Below the pieces are notes generated by a model. It did not search any database. It had not been told where the DNA came from and saw nothing but the letters and a program-made list of their open reading frames with translations. A program made the position numbers and the translations under genes. Shown one piece after another: positions 18,856 to 27,786 of a stretch of DNA of 64,000 nucleotides; position 1 is the stretch's first letter; the number at the start of each line of letters is the position of its first letter. This stretch comes from Alphaproteobacteria bacterium (GTDB lineage: Bacteria; Pseudomonadota; Alphaproteobacteria; Reyranellales; Reyranellaceae): positions 1 through 64,000 of the forward strand of contig JAFKFK010000022.1 of assembly GCA_017307275.1 (NCBI GenBank). The letters are read 5' to 3'.

Positions 18856-19779
18856 ATGAGCGACATTTCTGTCGTCATTCCGACCTACAACCGATTGTGG
18901 TCGCTGCCGCAAGCTGTCGACTCCTGCCGGTCGGAGCGCGGGAATGTAGAAATCATCGTCGTCGACGATGGCAGCACGGATGGCACCTGGGAGTGGCTTC
19001 GGAAGCAACCCGATCTCATTGCCGTTCGCACGGATAACTGGGGCAAGGATTGGGCCGTGCAGCGGGCGATGGAAGCGGCGCGCGGCGACTATGTGCGGTT
19101 CCTCGATTCCGACGATTGGCTCACGCCTCACGCCAATCGAGACCAACTCGATATGGCGCGGCAGACTGGTGCCGATATCGTCGTTGCCGGGTACGAAGAC
19201 CACGATGACGCCACCGGTGTGCGGCAGATCCACGAGTGGGTCGACTGCGACGATTTCATCGCGCAGCAGCTGGGAGAAGTCTGGTCGTCGCACTATTCGG
19301 CGTTCCTGTTTCGCCGCGACCTGGTTCGCGACATTCCGCACCGCCAGGACTTCGCCTTGCGCGATGACAGGTTGTTCATTCTAGAGGTCGCGATGCGCAA
19401 GCCGCGGCTCGCGATCTATCGCCAGCCGGGCTTCGTGCATCGGCGCCATGCCGGTGAGCGACTGCAACACACGGCCGGCTTCAAGCGTGACCTTGGTTAC
19501 TGGACCTACATATCGATTTTTCGCAAGGTCCTGGCGATGCTGGAAGCGCAGGGAGAATTGACGCTGCGCCGCAAGCGGGCGGCGATCGGTGTGTTGTGGC
19601 CGAACGTGCGGACCTTCGCCAAAGCCTATCCGGCCGAAGCCGCGGAAATCGTCGACTGGATCTACCGGCTCGACCCCGAATTCAAACCACCTGTCAGGGC
19701 CGTCCTTGCGCTTGCCTACAAAGTGCTGGGCTTTGCCACGACCGAGAGGATGCTGCGCCTCCGAGCGCTCTGGCGATGA
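18856..19779 (+). CDS. Glycosyltransferase family 2 (GT-A)
   Basis: A 307-residue GT-A enzyme from the ATG at 18856. Family 2 signatures are clear: VVIPTYNRLWSLPQAV at the N-terminus, IIVVDDGSTDGT for nucleotide binding, and RFLDSDDW as the D-x-D metal site. A C-terminal segment of about 90 basic residues follows. It should invert configuration when transferring a sugar from an NDP donor. The stop overlaps the next gene's ATG (ATGATG). Confidence 0.9.
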   Translation: MSDISVVIPTYNRLWSLPQAVDSCRSERGNVEIIVVDDGSTDGTWEWLRKQPDLIAVRTDNWGKDWAVQRAMEAARGDYVRFLDSDDWLTPHANRDQLDMARQTGADIVVAGYEDHDDATGVRQIHEWVDCDDFIAQQLGEVWSSHYSAFLFRRDLVRDIPHRQDFALRDDRLFILEVAMRKPRLAIYRQPGFVHRRHAGERLQHTAGFKRDLGYWTYISIFRKVLAMLEAQGELTLRRKRAAIGVLWPNVRTFAKAYPAEAAEIVDWIYRLDPEFKPPVRAVLALAYKVLGFATTERMLRLRALWR

Positions 19780-21164
19780 TGGCGGCGGACGCGCCGGTCG
19801 GCGGGCGGCGCCTGCGAATCGTCCATTGCGTTGGCTTCTATTTCCCCGATTCCACGGGCGGCACGGAAGTCTATGTCCGTGACCTCGTAACGGCACTCTC
19901 GCGCCATTCGATTGACGGCACGATCATTGCGGCAACAGACAAAGGCTACGATCGCTACAAGTGGCATGGCGTCGATGTCGTGCGCTATCCGATCGACGCG
20001 ACCAGCGTCCCGTCTCTTCCGGATTCCGGGGTGCGACCGCAGCTACGTCGTTCGATTTTCCAGGACATCGTAGAAGAGGCGGCGCCGGACATTTTCCATC
20101 TGCATTCGTGGACCAGTGGCGCGGGCCTCGGCCACCTGCGGCAAGTGGCGCGGATGGGCATTCCGTCGATCGTTACCATGCATGTGCCGTCGGCGCTGTG
20201 CATGCGGGGCACGATGCTTCTCTATGGCAAGGGGCCTTGTGACGGCCGCATCGACGCCAGTCGATGCGCGCGATGCTGGGCCCTTCATCGAGGGTTTCCG
20301 GGGCCGGCAGCATGGTTGGTATCGATGCTGCCGCAGTGGGATGCTACCGACAGCGAGATATCGCGAATGTCACCGCGTGCCGCGGCGCTGCTGTCGATCA
20401 CTGCGAGTGCTGCGACCAAGGCGCGGCAACTCCGGTCGATGGCGACACTTTCCGAGCGCATCGTCGCACCGAGCCAATGGGTGCGCTCCGCACTTACCGC
20501 CAATGCGATCCCACCCGAGAAAATCGTTGTGTCGGCGCAGGCCGCCAGCGAAACCTTCGTCGAACGCAGCCAGCGGACACGCGAACGCGACGACAGCCGG
20601 GAGATCGTTATCGGCTTTCTCGGCCGCCTCGAGGCCTACAAAGGTGCGGACCTAATTATCAAGGCTCTGGCGCGGGTGCCTAGGGATTTGCCAGTTCGTC
20701 TGCGCGTCGCTGGCACCGGTACCGAGCCTGCCTATGTGCACGCGATCGAACAGGTGGCGAAGCGTGACCCCCGAATCGAAATGATGGGCCTCGTGGAGCA
20801 CGAAGAGGTCCCGAAGTTCCTGGAGACGATCGACGTTCTCGCCGTGCCGTCGCGCTACATGGAAACCGGACCGATCGTCGTGCAGGAGGCGCAGGCACTG
20901 GGAATCCCGGTCATGGGCGCCGATCTCGGCGGCATTGCGGAGCGCGTGCGTGACGGAGTCGATGGCTGGCTCCTGCCGTTCGACGATCCGCGTCCGTGGA
21001 CGGAGGCAATCGTCGCTGCGGTCACGGATCGCGACAAACTCGCCCGTCTGTCGAGCAATATGCGGCGCAGCAGAACCATCGGCGATGTAGCCTCCGACAT
21101 GGCGGCCCTTTATCTCGATGTGATGGCTGGTCGGAAGGCCCGGATCGTCGGGAAAGCCGGGTAG
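19776..21164 (+). CDS. Glycosyltransferase family 4 with cysteine-cluster insertion
   Basis: A 462-residue GT4 enzyme starting at 19776 or the adjacent ATG at 19779. The N-terminal FPDSTGGTEVYVRDL and donor-site VPSRYMETGPIVVQEAQALG motifs place it in GT4. Between the two domains lies a cysteine-rich insertion (LCMRG, then GPCDG, then SRCARCW, around residues 145-170) that could bind a metal; similar clusters occur in a subset of GT4 enzymes. It overlaps the preceding GT2 gene. An 83-base gap follows. Confidence 0.87.
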   Translation: MMAADAPVGGRRLRIVHCVGFYFPDSTGGTEVYVRDLVTALSRHSIDGTIIAATDKGYDRYKWHGVDVVRYPIDATSVPSLPDSGVRPQLRRSIFQDIVEEAAPDIFHLHSWTSGAGLGHLRQVARMGIPSIVTMHVPSALCMRGTMLLYGKGPCDGRIDASRCARCWALHRGFPGPAAWLVSMLPQWDATDSEISRMSPRAAALLSITASAATKARQLRSMATLSERIVAPSQWVRSALTANAIPPEKIVVSAQAASETFVERSQRTRERDDSREIVIGFLGRLEAYKGADLIIKALARVPRDLPVRLRVAGTGTEPAYVHAIEQVAKRDPRIEMMGLVEHEEVPKFLETIDVLAVPSRYMETGPIVVQEAQALGIPVMGADLGGIAERVRDGVDGWLLPFDDPRPWTEAIVAAVTDRDKLARLSSNMRRSRTIGDVASDMAALYLDVMAGRKARIVGKAG

Positions 21165-21247
21165 GGTGCGACTGCGTCGACTGGTGATGTAAGGCTGCAA
21201 TTCCTTGTCTTCATTGGCAGTGCAGTTTAGGCTGGTGTCGTCTCGTC

Positions 21248-22243
21248 ATGCATACCCGGCCACCTCTCAACCTATTCTACGAAGAACCCGATGTGGACCG
21301 GTGGACGCGTTTCGATCGCTATCCACGCCGTATGGCGCGTTGGGCTTTGCGAGGCCCTAAACAGCCCGGCGGCACGATGCGTGTGTATCTCAATCTGCGG
21401 GCAGGGCTCGACCGGCTGGGCGTGCGCTATCGCGCCAACGATTTTCACCATCTCCACGCTCATCCCAACGAACTGGCCTGCGTGATCGGCCAGCCACTTG
21501 TCCTAGACAAACTGCCGACGCAGACACCGATCCTGTTCGGCACGTCGATCTACAATCATCCCAACGACAATCCCGACTTGCCGCGGCAGCGACCGATCCG
21601 CCGGGTGCTGGTGCCATGCGCCTGGACAGCGAAGATGTTCTCCACTGTCTGGCCGGGGCTCGTCAGCGCCTGGCCGACCGGCATCGACACCGACCGCTGG
21701 TCACTCTCGATGCGCGCCAACAAGGATGTTGACGTCCTGATCTATGACAAGATCGTGTGGCACCGCCGGCGATACCTGCGGACCATCGTCGAACCTCTGA
21801 TCGCCGAGCTGCGTCGCCGCAATCTCAGCTTCCACGTGCTGCGCTACGGCTCCTATCGTGAAGAACAGCTTCATAAGCTCAGTCGGCGCGCCCGTTCGAT
21901 GGTCTATCTCAGCCATCACGAGACGCAGGGCATCGCTGCGCAGCAGATGCTGTCGTCTGGCATCCCGCTCTTTGCCTGGGATCATGGTGGCCTATGGAAG
22001 GATCCTACTTATGCGCCCCATAAAGTCCGTTTTTCACCCGTGACATCGGTGCCCTATTGGGATGAGCGCTGTGGCGTGAAGTTCAAGGGTGGCAGTGATC
22101 TCCTGCCGGCTTTCGACGAGTTCTGGTTTGGTGTCGAGGCCGGGATATTCGCACCACGCGAGATGATCGTGGAAAGTCTGACGCTCGAGCTGCGGGCCAG
22201 AGCCTATCTCGACCTGGTCGACCGATTCGGTGGAGCGTCCTGA
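21248..22243 (+). CDS. Glycosyltransferase-like GT-B protein
   Basis: A 331-residue protein with GT-B character. An N-terminal PGGTMRVYLNLRAGLDRLG loop resembles glycosyltransferase acceptor domains. A mid-region VPCAWTAKMFSTVWPG and WPTGIDTDRW match the helix-loop that follows the inter-domain linker. A C-terminal HHETQGIAAQQMLSSGIP replaces the usual E-x7-E segment. I do not recognise a family name. The stop overlaps the start of the following methyltransferase (TGATG), so the two products may act on the same sugar. Confidence 0.7.
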   Translation: MHTRPPLNLFYEEPDVDRWTRFDRYPRRMARWALRGPKQPGGTMRVYLNLRAGLDRLGVRYRANDFHHLHAHPNELACVIGQPLVLDKLPTQTPILFGTSIYNHPNDNPDLPRQRPIRRVLVPCAWTAKMFSTVWPGLVSAWPTGIDTDRWSLSMRANKDVDVLIYDKIVWHRRRYLRTIVEPLIAELRRRNLSFHVLRYGSYREEQLHKLSRRARSMVYLSHHETQGIAAQQMLSSGIPLFAWDHGGLWKDPTYAPHKVRFSPVTSVPYWDERCGVKFKGGSDLLPAFDEFWFGVEAGIFAPREMIVESLTLELRARAYLDLVDRFGGAS

Positions 22244-22920
22244 TGATTGGCACTCTCAAGAGTTTGTTCAGCAAGCTGGCCTACTGGGTGAACGACACCT
22301 TTCCCAACGCCAAGTCGTTGGTGCCGAAACCGCTGCATCGGTTCGTGCTGCTGCGGATCGTCGGCATGAACGATCAGTACGAAAGGATGCTGCGCGAAAA
22401 CCCTGAGCGGCTGTTCCTGCAGAACGACGCGCTGCCCTGGGTCAGCACGTCCTACAAGCAGGTCCTGTTCGTTGGAACTGCAGTCTATACGTACCAATAC
22501 GAGAAGCTGTTTGCCGACGATCCGGACCGGTACACGACCATCGACCGCAATCCCTCCACCAAGGTCTGGGGCGGCAAACATCACATCGTCGCGCCCATCG
22601 AGCAGATCAACCAGCACAGACCGCCTGGCTTTTTCGACTGCATCGTCCTCAGTGGTGTGCTGGCCTACCGCATCCCCGAGCATGGCGACTACGGGCTTGT
22701 CGAGCAGGATGACCTACGGGCGCTGCTGAAAGTTCTCCATGGAGTCCTGCGGCCGGGCGGCCTTCTGCTGGTCGGCTGGAACCTCCGCGACATGGCGCAA
22801 TCGCTTTCGCAACTCGGTCTGCTCGATCCCTATTTTGCGCCGACCGACAAGACGCCTTGGGGCACGCGGAAGGAATTTCCGGGCGATCCACACGTCTTCG
22901 AGTTTTACGAGAGGCGTTGA
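22243..22920 (+). CDS. Methyltransferase-like protein of the polysaccharide locus
   Basis: A 225-residue protein with a class I methyltransferase outline. A weak motif I (VLFVGTAVYTY) is followed by an acidic residue in YTTIDRNPS, then FDCIVLSGVLAYRIPEHGDYG and LRPGGLLLVGWN, the usual post-I and motif IV-VI strands. Motif I lacks the GxGxG glycines, so SAM binding is plausible but not secure. Its start overlaps the preceding glycosyltransferase-like gene. A sugar O-methyltransferase role is an inference. Confidence 0.65.
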   Translation: MIGTLKSLFSKLAYWVNDTFPNAKSLVPKPLHRFVLLRIVGMNDQYERMLRENPERLFLQNDALPWVSTSYKQVLFVGTAVYTYQYEKLFADDPDRYTTIDRNPSTKVWGGKHHIVAPIEQINQHRPPGFFDCIVLSGVLAYRIPEHGDYGLVEQDDLRALLKVLHGVLRPGGLLLVGWNLRDMAQSLSQLGLLDPYFAPTDKTPWGTRKEFPGDPHVFEFYERR

Positions 22921-22926
22921 GGCGGC

Positions 22927-23985
22927 TCAGCGATCGGAGACACCGCGCTCGGCATCCCAATCGGTGATCGTGCCCATACGCCCGATCGTGCCGAGCTGCA
23001 CCGGTAGCAGGCGATCGATGATGGGTGCCGGCAGATGTTGGCGCAGGGTTAGAGCCAAGCGCAGATAGGACGACGCAAAATCGAACGGGTGCCGTCGGTA
23101 CTCGGGCGGCCGACGCACGGTAAGTCGGTCAGGATAGCTGCGGGTCGCAACGAGCGATGGCGCGTTCTGGCTGACGAAGGCCCCGAGCATGCGTCGCTTG
23201 GCGGCGAGTTCGTCGGGATCGAGTCTTACCTTGAGCACAGGCCGCCGATCGACACTGTCGGGTTCGCCAACATAGACCACAAAGAAGAGCCATCGTGCGG
23301 CAAGCGACAGGATGCGATGGGGTGTGTTCAGCAGTGATACGTAGGGGCTGTATTCGGGAGCTTCGAACAGATCGAAGCGGTCGGTCGAGGTCACGATGGA
23401 ATCGACCAGCGCAGCAACCATGTCGTGATGGATATGGCCGCCCTCGAATGCCGGCATGACGATCGCGGTCGGGCGGAAATCGTCGATCAGCGCCCGCAAT
23501 GCCACCCCGGCACGGCGGAGTTTTTCAGGATCGCGGCTCTCCAGTGGCGGCATCAGATCGAGGAGCTGCAGGTCGCCATCGCCGAGACCGGCGACACGCC
23601 AGGCCTCGCGCGCTTCGGCTGCACGCCGCTCCGGCAAGCCGAGATTTTCATCCCGCGCGAGGTAGGCGATACGGACGGCGCCGCCCAGGCGGGCATTCCT
23701 GAAGCCGAGGCCGCCGGCCGCGATCACGCAATCGTCTTCGTGCGGGGCAAGGATGAGGAGGCGGCCGGGCGAGTTCCAGTCCATCCAGCGCTCGATCATG
23801 GCGATCCGCGCCAGGGCGAAGCCGGAGAGGCCTGCGAGGGTCGTGTAGAAAAGCGCGAAGGGGAGAGCGATCCAGAAAGCGCCGGATCCCACACCCGCGT
23901 AGCAGGCGAAGAGCCAGAGCAATGCTGCAACGACCGTCAAAGCCGCAACCACGATCGTCGGCCGGAACCCGATATTGAGCTTCAT
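22927..23985 (-). CDS. Membrane-anchored PIG-L family deacetylase
   Basis: A 352-residue protein with two N-terminal membrane helices (about residues 10-31 and 36-60) followed by a PIG-L/LmbE domain. The zinc site is visible as PHEDD at residues 81-85 and as GGHIHHD further on. PIG-L enzymes remove N-acetyl groups from GlcNAc-containing substrates, so this one may de-N-acetylate a lipid-linked or polymeric glycan at the membrane. It is transcribed opposite to its neighbours, with a 6-base gap to the upstream convergent gene. Confidence 0.85.
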   Translation of the reverse strand: MKLNIGFRPTIVVAALTVVAALLWLFACYAGVGSGAFWIALPFALFYTTLAGLSGFALARIAMIERWMDWNSPGRLLILAPHEDDCVIAAGGLGFRNARLGGAVRIAYLARDENLGLPERRAAEAREAWRVAGLGDGDLQLLDLMPPLESRDPEKLRRAGVALRALIDDFRPTAIVMPAFEGGHIHHDMVAALVDSIVTSTDRFDLFEAPEYSPYVSLLNTPHRILSLAARWLFFVVYVGEPDSVDRRPVLKVRLDPDELAAKRRMLGAFVSQNAPSLVATRSYPDRLTVRRPPEYRRHPFDFASSYLRLALTLRQHLPAPIIDRLLPVQLGTIGRMGTITDWDAERGVSDR

Positions 23986-24067
23986 TCGATCGCGGAGCCC
24001 ATCCCTCTGACACCTATGCTATCAATCAGCCGGGTACATCAAGCCCTGCGAAGCCCTGGACGAGCCC

Positions 24068-25255
24068 TTGCGCCTTCTTCACGTCGTTCCGACTTACTTG
24101 CCAGCTGTGAGATATGGCGGTCCGATCCGCTCGGTCCATGCTCTTTGCCGGGAACTGGCGGCAGCAGGCCACGATGTCCAGGTCTTCACGACCAGCGTCG
24201 ACGGCCCCTCCGACAGCGACGTGCCACTGATGCAGCCTGTCGAACTGGAGGGCGTAAAGGTCACGTACTTTCCAAGTCGCATCCTGCGTCGTCTCTACTG
24301 GTCGCCGCCGATGCGAAGGGCACTTGAAGCGTCGATTGCCGGCTTCGACGCCGTTCATCTGCATGCCGTATATCTTTGGCCGATTTTGGCTGGCGCGAGG
24401 GCGGCGCGCGCGCGCGATATTCCCTACGTGATCTCGCCGCGAGGCATGCTCGTGCCCGAGCTCATTCGGCGGAAGAGCCGATGGGTCAAGGAAGCCTGGA
24501 TCGGATTGATCGAGCGCCCAAATCTCGAGGCCGCTGCCGCGATCCATGCGACATCGGCCGTCGAGGCGGGCCACATAGCGAGTTTCGGCTGGCGTTTGCC
24601 ACGCATCGCCATGATCCCGCACGGCGTCGACGATCCACCGCCGCCGAGTACGGAACCGTTGTCGGCCGACATAGCGGCGGCCATCGCGGGAGGGCCGATG
24701 GTTCTGGCCTTCGGTCGGATCAGCTGGGAGAAGGGGCTCGACCGGCTGATCGCCGCGCTCAGCCGGGTGCCGACGGTACGTGCGGTGATCGCCGGCGACG
24801 ATGCCGATGGCCATGCCGCGGTTCTTGCATCGGAGGCGATGCGGCTCGGCGTGGCGCAACGCGTTGCGATCCTGCCGCGTCATGTCAGTGGTGCCGACAA
24901 GGAAGCGCTTTTTGCGGCGGCACGCCTGTTCGCCATGACATCGCTGTCGGAAAATTTCGGCATTGCCGCCTTCGAAGCCATGCGGCGCGGCCTGCCAGTG
25001 CTGGCGACACCCGACGTCGGCATGTCGGAGATCGTGCGCGAGATCGATGCCGGTGCGGTCGTCGAGGCGACACCGGACGCGATCGCGGCCGGCCTCGAAC
25101 GGCTGTTCGCCGATCCCGAGGCCTGCCGCCGCAAGGGCGAAGCGGGACGCCGCCACGTCATCGATCACTATGGCTGGCCTGCCATCGCGCATCGAATGGC
25201 GGAGCTCTATCGCTCGATTGTCGATGTGTCGAAAGGAACGAGGGCAGCGGCATGA
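24068..25255 (+). CDS. Glycosyltransferase family 4
   Basis: A 395-residue GT4 enzyme. The start is TTG at 24068, which gives LRLLHVVPTYLPAVRYGGPIRS-type N-terminal sequence as in relatives; the first in-frame ATG is about 55 residues in and would remove the first Rossmann strand. The donor domain has LAFGRISWEKGLDRLI and FAMTSLSENFGIAAFEAMRRG with the E-x7-E pair. It overlaps the next transferase by ATGA. It is divergent from the PIG-L gene across about 82 bases. Confidence 0.88.
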   Translation: MRLLHVVPTYLPAVRYGGPIRSVHALCRELAAAGHDVQVFTTSVDGPSDSDVPLMQPVELEGVKVTYFPSRILRRLYWSPPMRRALEASIAGFDAVHLHAVYLWPILAGARAARARDIPYVISPRGMLVPELIRRKSRWVKEAWIGLIERPNLEAAAAIHATSAVEAGHIASFGWRLPRIAMIPHGVDDPPPPSTEPLSADIAAAIAGGPMVLAFGRISWEKGLDRLIAALSRVPTVRAVIAGDDADGHAAVLASEAMRLGVAQRVAILPRHVSGADKEALFAAARLFAMTSLSENFGIAAFEAMRRGLPVLATPDVGMSEIVREIDAGAVVEATPDAIAAGLERLFADPEACRRKGEAGRRHVIDHYGWPAIAHRMAELYRSIVDVSKGTRAAA

Positions 25256-26415
25256 TGGAGCTGCTTGCCCGCAGCCCGTTCGACCTTGCGGAGAAGCGGC
25301 TCGTCATCATCGCGGACTGGCTGCCGCCGGACTTCGGCGCGGTGGGCCAATACATGCAGATGCGAGCGGAAGCGCTGGCAGAGAAGGGGCATGACGTAAC
25401 GCTCGTCGGCCTTACGTCTGGGGCCGGTTCGACGGTACGTGCGACGAGGGGCAACGGCACCCTGACCGAGATTCGCCTCCAGACGCGACCGGTGCCGCGC
25501 GCATCGCTGGCCGGCCGCCTGTGGTGGACGATAACGGCCAATCTGCATCTGCTCGTGGCCGTTTTCGGTCGATTGCGCACCGCAAATGGCATCCTGTTTA
25601 CCGGCTCGCCGCCGTTCCTGATCCACTTCCTTGTGCCGCTGAAGTTCTTGTGGCGAGGGCGCCTGATCTACCGCATCACCGATTTTCATCCTGAATGCCT
25701 GATCGCGGCCCGGGCCCGACCATCGTGGGCGCTTAATCTGGTGTTGGCGCTTACGAACTTCTGGCGGCGGCGGGTCGATGGTTTCGAGGTCCTGGGACAG
25801 GATCAGGTCCGCCGCCTTACCGAGACAGGAATACCGGCCGACCGCATGACGCTCGTGCGCGACGGTTCTCCGGTCTCGTTCGAGGCGGCGGGCGAAGCAA
25901 TGGTATTGCCCGGCGAACTCGAGGGCGCTTGCGTCCTGCTCTATGCCGGCAACTACGGGATCGCCCACGAAGTGGAGACCGTTGCAGCTGGCTATGAGCA
26001 GCATCACAGACAGGGCAGCGGCCGAGTCCGCCTGTGGCTTAGTGCCACAGGGGCGGGGGCGGAGGCGCTGGCCGCAAGGTTTCAGGAGAGAGGTGTTCCC
26101 TTCCACCGCTCTCCGCCGGTGCCATTGGAGCGTCTGGCGGCACTTTTGCGGGCGCCGGCTGCCCACCTCGTTACCTTGCGCGACGCCTTCGTCGGTTTTG
26201 TCCTGCCCTCCAAAATTTACGCCTGCTTGGATTCGGGCAAACCCGTGCTTTTCGTGGGGAGCGCTGCTTCGGATGTCGATTTGCTCGCCCGGCCGGCGCC
26301 AGCTGGCTATTGGCGGGTCGATTGCGGCGACGCAGCGGGTTTCGCGGCGGCTCTTGAGGCTCTCGCTGACAAGACTGTGAAGCCAATTGCTCCCGCGACA
26401 GCCAAAGATCGCTGA
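25252..26415 (+). CDS. GT-B glycosyltransferase
   Basis: A 387-residue GT-B protein from the ATG at 25252 (or 25255). The N-terminus has IIADWLPPDFGAVGQYMQMRAEALAEKGHDVTLVG (residues about 18-52), and the middle has GSPPFLIHFLVPLKFLWRGRLIYRITDFHPE. The C-terminal half has LLYAGNYGIAHE and FVLPSKIYACLDSGKPVLFVG, the donor-site region. It closes the glycosyltransferase run before the AT-rich gap that precedes the secretion genes. Confidence 0.82.
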   Translation: MMELLARSPFDLAEKRLVIIADWLPPDFGAVGQYMQMRAEALAEKGHDVTLVGLTSGAGSTVRATRGNGTLTEIRLQTRPVPRASLAGRLWWTITANLHLLVAVFGRLRTANGILFTGSPPFLIHFLVPLKFLWRGRLIYRITDFHPECLIAARARPSWALNLVLALTNFWRRRVDGFEVLGQDQVRRLTETGIPADRMTLVRDGSPVSFEAAGEAMVLPGELEGACVLLYAGNYGIAHEVETVAAGYEQHHRQGSGRVRLWLSATGAGAEALAARFQERGVPFHRSPPVPLERLAALLRAPAAHLVTLRDAFVGFVLPSKIYACLDSGKPVLFVGSAASDVDLLARPAPAGYWRVDCGDAAGFAAALEALADKTVKPIAPATAKDR

Positions 26416-26810
26416 TTTAACTAAGCATTTACTATAAGAATGGGGTGTAATGTACTGAGAATGAGTGATATTATTCTCGTAAGATGTTTGGCAATTTATT
26501 TGCGTAAAGAGTGCGGCTTCTGGTTTTCTTAGCCAGATATGATTTTTGACGATGGTAGAGGTGGCCTACGCTTCCAGGCCTTCAGTGTTCATGCGGAAAT
26601 TTAGTTCGCGGGGCATCGACATGTTTAAGCCAAGATATTTGTCCAAGCCTGCAGGCTTCGTGAGGTCTTGGCTTCCTGTGTGCAAATCTGTACTTTGCGC
26701 ACAAGACTTGGGTGGGACCGATTCGGACGTGGCGATTCGGACCAAGCAGAATAGAGAGCTCCTTCTAAATGATCGTGACGTGAAATCATTGCACGATCGG
26801 GTTGGGTGTT
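26416..26810 (+). promoter_or_regulatory. AT-rich gap with inverted repeats ahead of the secretion block
   Basis: These 395 bases hold no convincing gene. The first 130 are strikingly AT-rich compared with the locus. A perfect 14-bp palindrome (AAGCCTGCAGGCTT) lies at 26645-26658, and a hairpin can be drawn from GTCTTG at 26665-26670 to CAAGAC at 26702-26707 with an inner TGTGCAAA/TTTGCGCACA pairing. TATGAT at 26538-26543 resembles a -10 box but has no good -35. I take the region as the promoter and leader of the PLQ-repeat protein and export genes. Confidence 0.45.
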
Positions 26811-27716
26811 ATGTTTAATATTGCACTCAAGACGCAGGGTCTTGTTGCGTTGTCGGTTCTCCTCTCTGCGACCGCTGCCCAAGCGCAGCGCGGTCCGGAG
26901 TTGGCGCAGGCATTGCCGGCTTCGCCGGAACTCGCTCAAGCACAGTCGGGCAATCCCGAACTCGCCCAAGGGCAGCCGGGTGGGCCGCAGTTGGGCAGTG
27001 GCCCGCAGCAAGGCGCAAATCCGCTCGCGAACAACGGCCCCCTCCAGGCAGGTGGTCCGCTTCAGGGGGCGTCGCCTCTGCAGAGCGGGGCGCCGCCGAT
27101 GAATGCTCCTGGCGATCCGCAGCAGGCTCAGCAAGGACCGCTCCAGGGAGCCGGTCCGTTGCAGAGTGCCGGGCCGCTCCAAGGCTCCACGCCCTTGCAG
27201 GGGGCTGGTCCCTTGCAGGGAGCAGGCCCTTTGCAAAGCGCAGGTCCGTTGCAGGGGACTGGTCCCTTGCAAAACGCCGGGCCGCTGCAGACGGCCGCTC
27301 CGTTGCAGAATACGGCTCCTAACCCCGGTAACCTCGGGGGCCTGGAAGGCGTACAGCCGCAACTCGGCGGCTTGGCGTCGCCGCTGGCACCGCCAACCCC
27401 TGGCGCCGTTGGTGGACCGCTCCCGGCTGAGGCCTTTGTTCCCTCGGTACCAGGTAATATGAATCAGCTTGTTGCGCAGATGCTTGGCGGGCCAAACGGC
27501 ACTTCTCCCGCGACGCTGGCCAGCATTGTGAATCTCGTAGCACCGACCGACACGACATCGGGGCCGGCCCCGACGTCGCCTCAGACATCGTCTCCTGTCA
27601 TTCCGCCGTCGCCGCCGCCAACACCGACGGCGCCGCCGCTTACGCCACCCACCCAGACGGGGCAGCTGCCTCCTGTTTACGATGTGCCGACACAGAATCG
27701 CACGAGTGGCAGCTGA
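26811..27716 (+). CDS. Secreted PLQ-hexapeptide-repeat protein
   Basis: A 301-residue protein with a clear signal peptide (residues 1-25, cleavage after AQA). Mature part: three decamers built on PELAQ (about residues 28-57), thirteen x-P-L-Q-x-x hexads between residues 76 and 168, ten of them uninterrupted (109-168), a short ordered-looking stretch (about 175-245), and a Pro/Thr/Ser-rich tail. No cysteine appears in the mature part. It is followed 70 bases later by the outer-membrane barrel gene and then the export genes, so it is probably periplasmic or secreted with the polymer. I recognise no family; function is unknown. The start is the ATG at 26811. Confidence 0.75.
   Translation: MFNIALKTQGLVALSVLLSATAAQAQRGPELAQALPASPELAQAQSGNPELAQGQPGGPQLGSGPQQGANPLANNGPLQAGGPLQGASPLQSGAPPMNAPGDPQQAQQGPLQGAGPLQSAGPLQGSTPLQGAGPLQGAGPLQSAGPLQGTGPLQNAGPLQTAAPLQNTAPNPGNLGGLEGVQPQLGGLASPLAPPTPGAVGGPLPAEAFVPSVPGNMNQLVAQMLGGPNGTSPATLASIVNLVAPTDTTSGPAPTSPQTSSPVIPPSPPPTPTAPPLTPPTQTGQLPPVYDVPTQNRTSGS
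27135..27314 (+). repeat. Ten in-frame 18-base repeats encoding PLQ hexads
   Basis: Ten consecutive 18-base units each encode x-P-L-Q-x-x, with x mostly G at position 1 and G/S/N/T then A/S/T at positions 5-6. Codons for the same residue vary between units (ttgcag, ctccag, ctccaa, ctgcag), so the array is old enough to have diverged silently while the peptide was conserved. Three further hexads lie upstream at 27036-27089. Confidence 0.85.
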
Positions 27717-27786
27717 CGTACTGAGTCCGCGCTGGAATTTTTTTCCTCCGACGCTCGGACCCATTCCCGGATGGCATGTCAGTCCC

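Noticed and set aside
26546..26818. Open frame of 90 codons in the AT-rich gap
   Set aside because: It begins with TTG, overlaps the signal peptide of the next gene, has no ribosome-binding site and contains the palindrome and hairpin.
27135..27314. CRISPR-like short tandem repeats
   Set aside because: The 18-base units are directly adjacent with no spacers and keep a reading frame; they encode protein repeats.
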